Shown here piece after piece: positions 62,528 through 64,000 of a stretch of 64,000 nucleotides of DNA. Numbering within the stretch: position 1 is the first letter of the stretch; each line of letters opens with the position of its first letter. The stretch is from Cololabis saira (Eukaryota > Chordata > Actinopteri > Beloniformes > Belonidae): positions 2,732,001 through 2,796,000 of the forward strand of contig NC_084590.1 of NCBI RefSeq assembly GCF_033807715.1. Reading direction: 5' to 3'. Both the position numbers and the translations under genes were made by a program. The notes under the pieces are model-generated. The model had not been told where the DNA came from. It searched no databases and worked only from the letters and a program-made list of their open reading frames with translations.

Positions 62528-62918
62528 TGTGACAACCCTCTTTGCCTTCCTGCCCTTGTGGCTTGTCTTCTCCCTTGCAGGTAGCAGTGGGCGGGGCTGA
62601 GGGTCATCAGAGAAGTGGCAGCACCTGTGCTCCATGAGCCTTTAAAAAGCTCTGGCTGCTCACTTCTCCCCTCTCTCTCATCCCTGATGCAGCATTTTGT
62701 TTGTGGTTTGGATTTGTTTTAGTTTTACACCTTACACACATACACACACATTGTTTCCCGCATGCACTCACTTACACCACTGATCTACTGACTACACACG
62801 CCATATTTAATTAAGGTTCTTTTGTGTTTATTTGGTATTTAATAAAAACCATTTTTGATTGGCTTTCCTTGTGTTGCGTCTCCCTCTTTGTCATGGCCGT
62901 GCGGCCCGGTTCGTGACA
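62528..62918 (+). repeat. 3' LTR of the Gmr1-like element
   Basis: Contains TTTAAAAAGCTCTGGCTGCT (possible promoter TATA-like) and TATTTAATAAAAACC (polyadenylation signal). Ends GTTCGTGACA. Confidence 0.88.
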
Positions 62919-62922
62919 AGTG

Positions 62923-63400
62923 TTTACAGGTTGAAACATTTGTGAAAAATAGAATATATTCTGTCTGAAAGGGTTAAGATATCAGACTGAAAAGCACGAT
63001 TCATTCTTCTCCACTGTGTTTCACAACTGACGATGTGTCCCAGGGGCTAAGTATGGCTGTAAAGCAGCAACTCCTCTTCCACTCAGGTATGTGCAGTCAG
63101 GCGCAAGCTTGGCTCAGGGAAGAGGACGCCCCTGCCATGCATAGTCCCGGGGGATTGTACCATCTAGTCCAAGAGCAACTGACAATCAGGGAAAGACGAA
63201 ATGGCAGCCTGGAAAAACTGCTGACAGGAGGGAATGGACCCCAACGGGGCTGGTGTGGGTTAGCAACCCATACTGGCAGTACCCAGCGCTACATAGTGTT
63301 TCTGGTTCCACCCCTCATTGCTACGAAAAAGTCAAGGAAGAAAATACCCCCAGGGTGTGCAAGATGACCCAGTACAAACGGAACACACGGTGACAGACAA
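62923..63400. other. Flank and probable LINE 5' region
   Basis: 63050-63400 is GC-rich and probably forms the 5' leader of the LINE that follows. No gene recognised. Confidence 0.45.
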
Positions 63401-63429
63401 CGGAACGGAACTGAAAACAAACGGAACAA

Positions 63430-64000
63430 CCAGCACAGCAACAAATGGTTCGCCAACAGGAAAAATGCTGCAGAGCTGCACCTGGTCAAAATAACGAGGG
63501 GCCTTAAAATCCACCAAGGCAAAAAGAAATGCCTCAGCGAGCTCAGCAAGGGGTCCCGCATTGATCAGTACTTTTTAAGAACTAGGTCAAATCAGTCGAG
63601 TGAAGCCCGGAGGCAGGAGAACCCCCACAGTCCTCAGGGTATCAACACCTCAAATGAAGCTCAGAGTCTCATAGACCCTCCAACAGTCTCCATCTTGGAG
63701 CCTAGCCAGCCACCAGTAGTCTCCAGCTTCGAGCCCAGTCAGCCAGCAGCAGTCTCCAACTCGGAACCCAGCCAGTAAGCAGCAGGTTCCAACACTGAGC
63801 CCAACCAGCCTCTGCCTTCAACGGAGAGAAAGATGGAAGGAAGGAAACCTCTGATCCTGTGGCCCAAATCCAACCAGAAGAGTGGGAGACCATTGACTCA
63901 GACCTGGTCCTTCTTTTAGAACAGCAGAAGGGTCCTGTTGAAAGAAAACTGGACAATATGGGAGCCATCACTTACAGCTATGGCGCCGAGCGATTTGGAG
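63430..64000 (+). pseudogene. Non-LTR retrotransposon 5' ORF, running out of the window
   Basis: 63430-63776 reads NKWFANRKNAAELHLVKITR, GLKIHQGKKKCL and SRIDQYFLRTRSNQSSEARR, then repeats of EPSQPxxVS, to a TAA. In another frame 63823-64000 reads EEWETIDSDLVLLLEQQKGP and DNMGAITYSYGAERFG. This is the N-terminal part of a fish LINE protein (R4/Dong- or NeSL-like is my guess) with a frameshift or deletion near 63780. The RT lies beyond the window. Confidence 0.65.

Larger units (their letters stand above)
58118..62918 (+). mobile_element. Gmr1-like Ty3/gypsy retrotransposon, defective
   Basis: 3' LTR 62528-62918 (391 bp, TGTGACAACC...GTTCGTGACA); 5' LTR reduced to about 58118-58207. AGTG flanks both ends (58114-58117, 62919-62922). 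The domain order is gag, protease, integrase, RT, RNase H; integrase upstream of RT is the mark of the Gmr1 group known in cod and other deuterostomes. Many stops and frameshifts, and the integrase core is missing. Confidence 0.88.

Overview
This 64 kb window looks like a piece of a teleost fish chromosome. One host gene is split by introns with GT/AG borders, and most of the remaining sequence is transposable elements of the kinds common in fish (L2, L1/Tx1, Tc1, hAT, PIF/Harbinger, Ty3/gypsy) plus many micro- and minisatellites. There are no bacterial-type operons, tRNA or rRNA genes, or CRISPR arrays. Family calls come from motif reading alone.

Region 1 (65-28457, + strand) is the last 20 coding exons of an ulk2-like autophagy kinase gene. 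The window opens at the APE motif of the kinase domain. It then runs through the disordered Ser/Thr/Pro-rich spacer with its LC3-interacting motif to the C-terminal EAT domain and the stop codon. All 20 exons join in frame (864 residues). Its introns are full of repeats: MITEs in inverted pairs, nested hAT and Harbinger-like elements, L2 and L1 fragments, a 43-bp minisatellite of about 25 copies, an antisense THAP-domain fragment, and a five-fold 37-bp tandem duplication that copies the splice donor of exon 8. The 3' UTR follows, with a 30-bp tandem repeat just after the stop.

Region 2 (about 32-47 kb) is a transposon graveyard. A PIF/Harbinger-like MITE and a decayed L1/Tx1-like LINE are followed by a hAT element of the ZMYM/TTF type. 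The hAT is split by a second LINE, which is itself split by a 5.07 kb, almost intact L2 element whose ORF2 has one premature stop. Further on, the same hAT is split by a Harbinger fragment. In both splits the host reading frame can be followed across the insertion.

Region 3 (49.7-56 kb) is a MITE interrupted by a gypsy chromovirus-type LTR retrotransposon on the minus strand. This has two LTRs and a 5-bp GATGG target duplication, and its gag is interrupted in turn by a LINE fragment.

Region 4 (56-57 kb) holds four exons resembling the C-terminus of the axonemal dynein intermediate chain gene dnai2. They carry at least two frameshifts and look like a pseudogene fragment.

Region 5 (57.1-64 kb) has an L2 3' fragment with a small nested insertion, then a defective Gmr1-like Ty3/gypsy element whose integrase lies upstream of reverse transcriptase, and finally the 5' part of another LINE that leaves the window.

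I found no clearly new biological system. The most unusual things are the multi-level nests, the Gmr1-type domain order, the amplified splice donor in ulk2, the inverted repeat pairs flanking ulk2 exons, and the dnai2 remnant.
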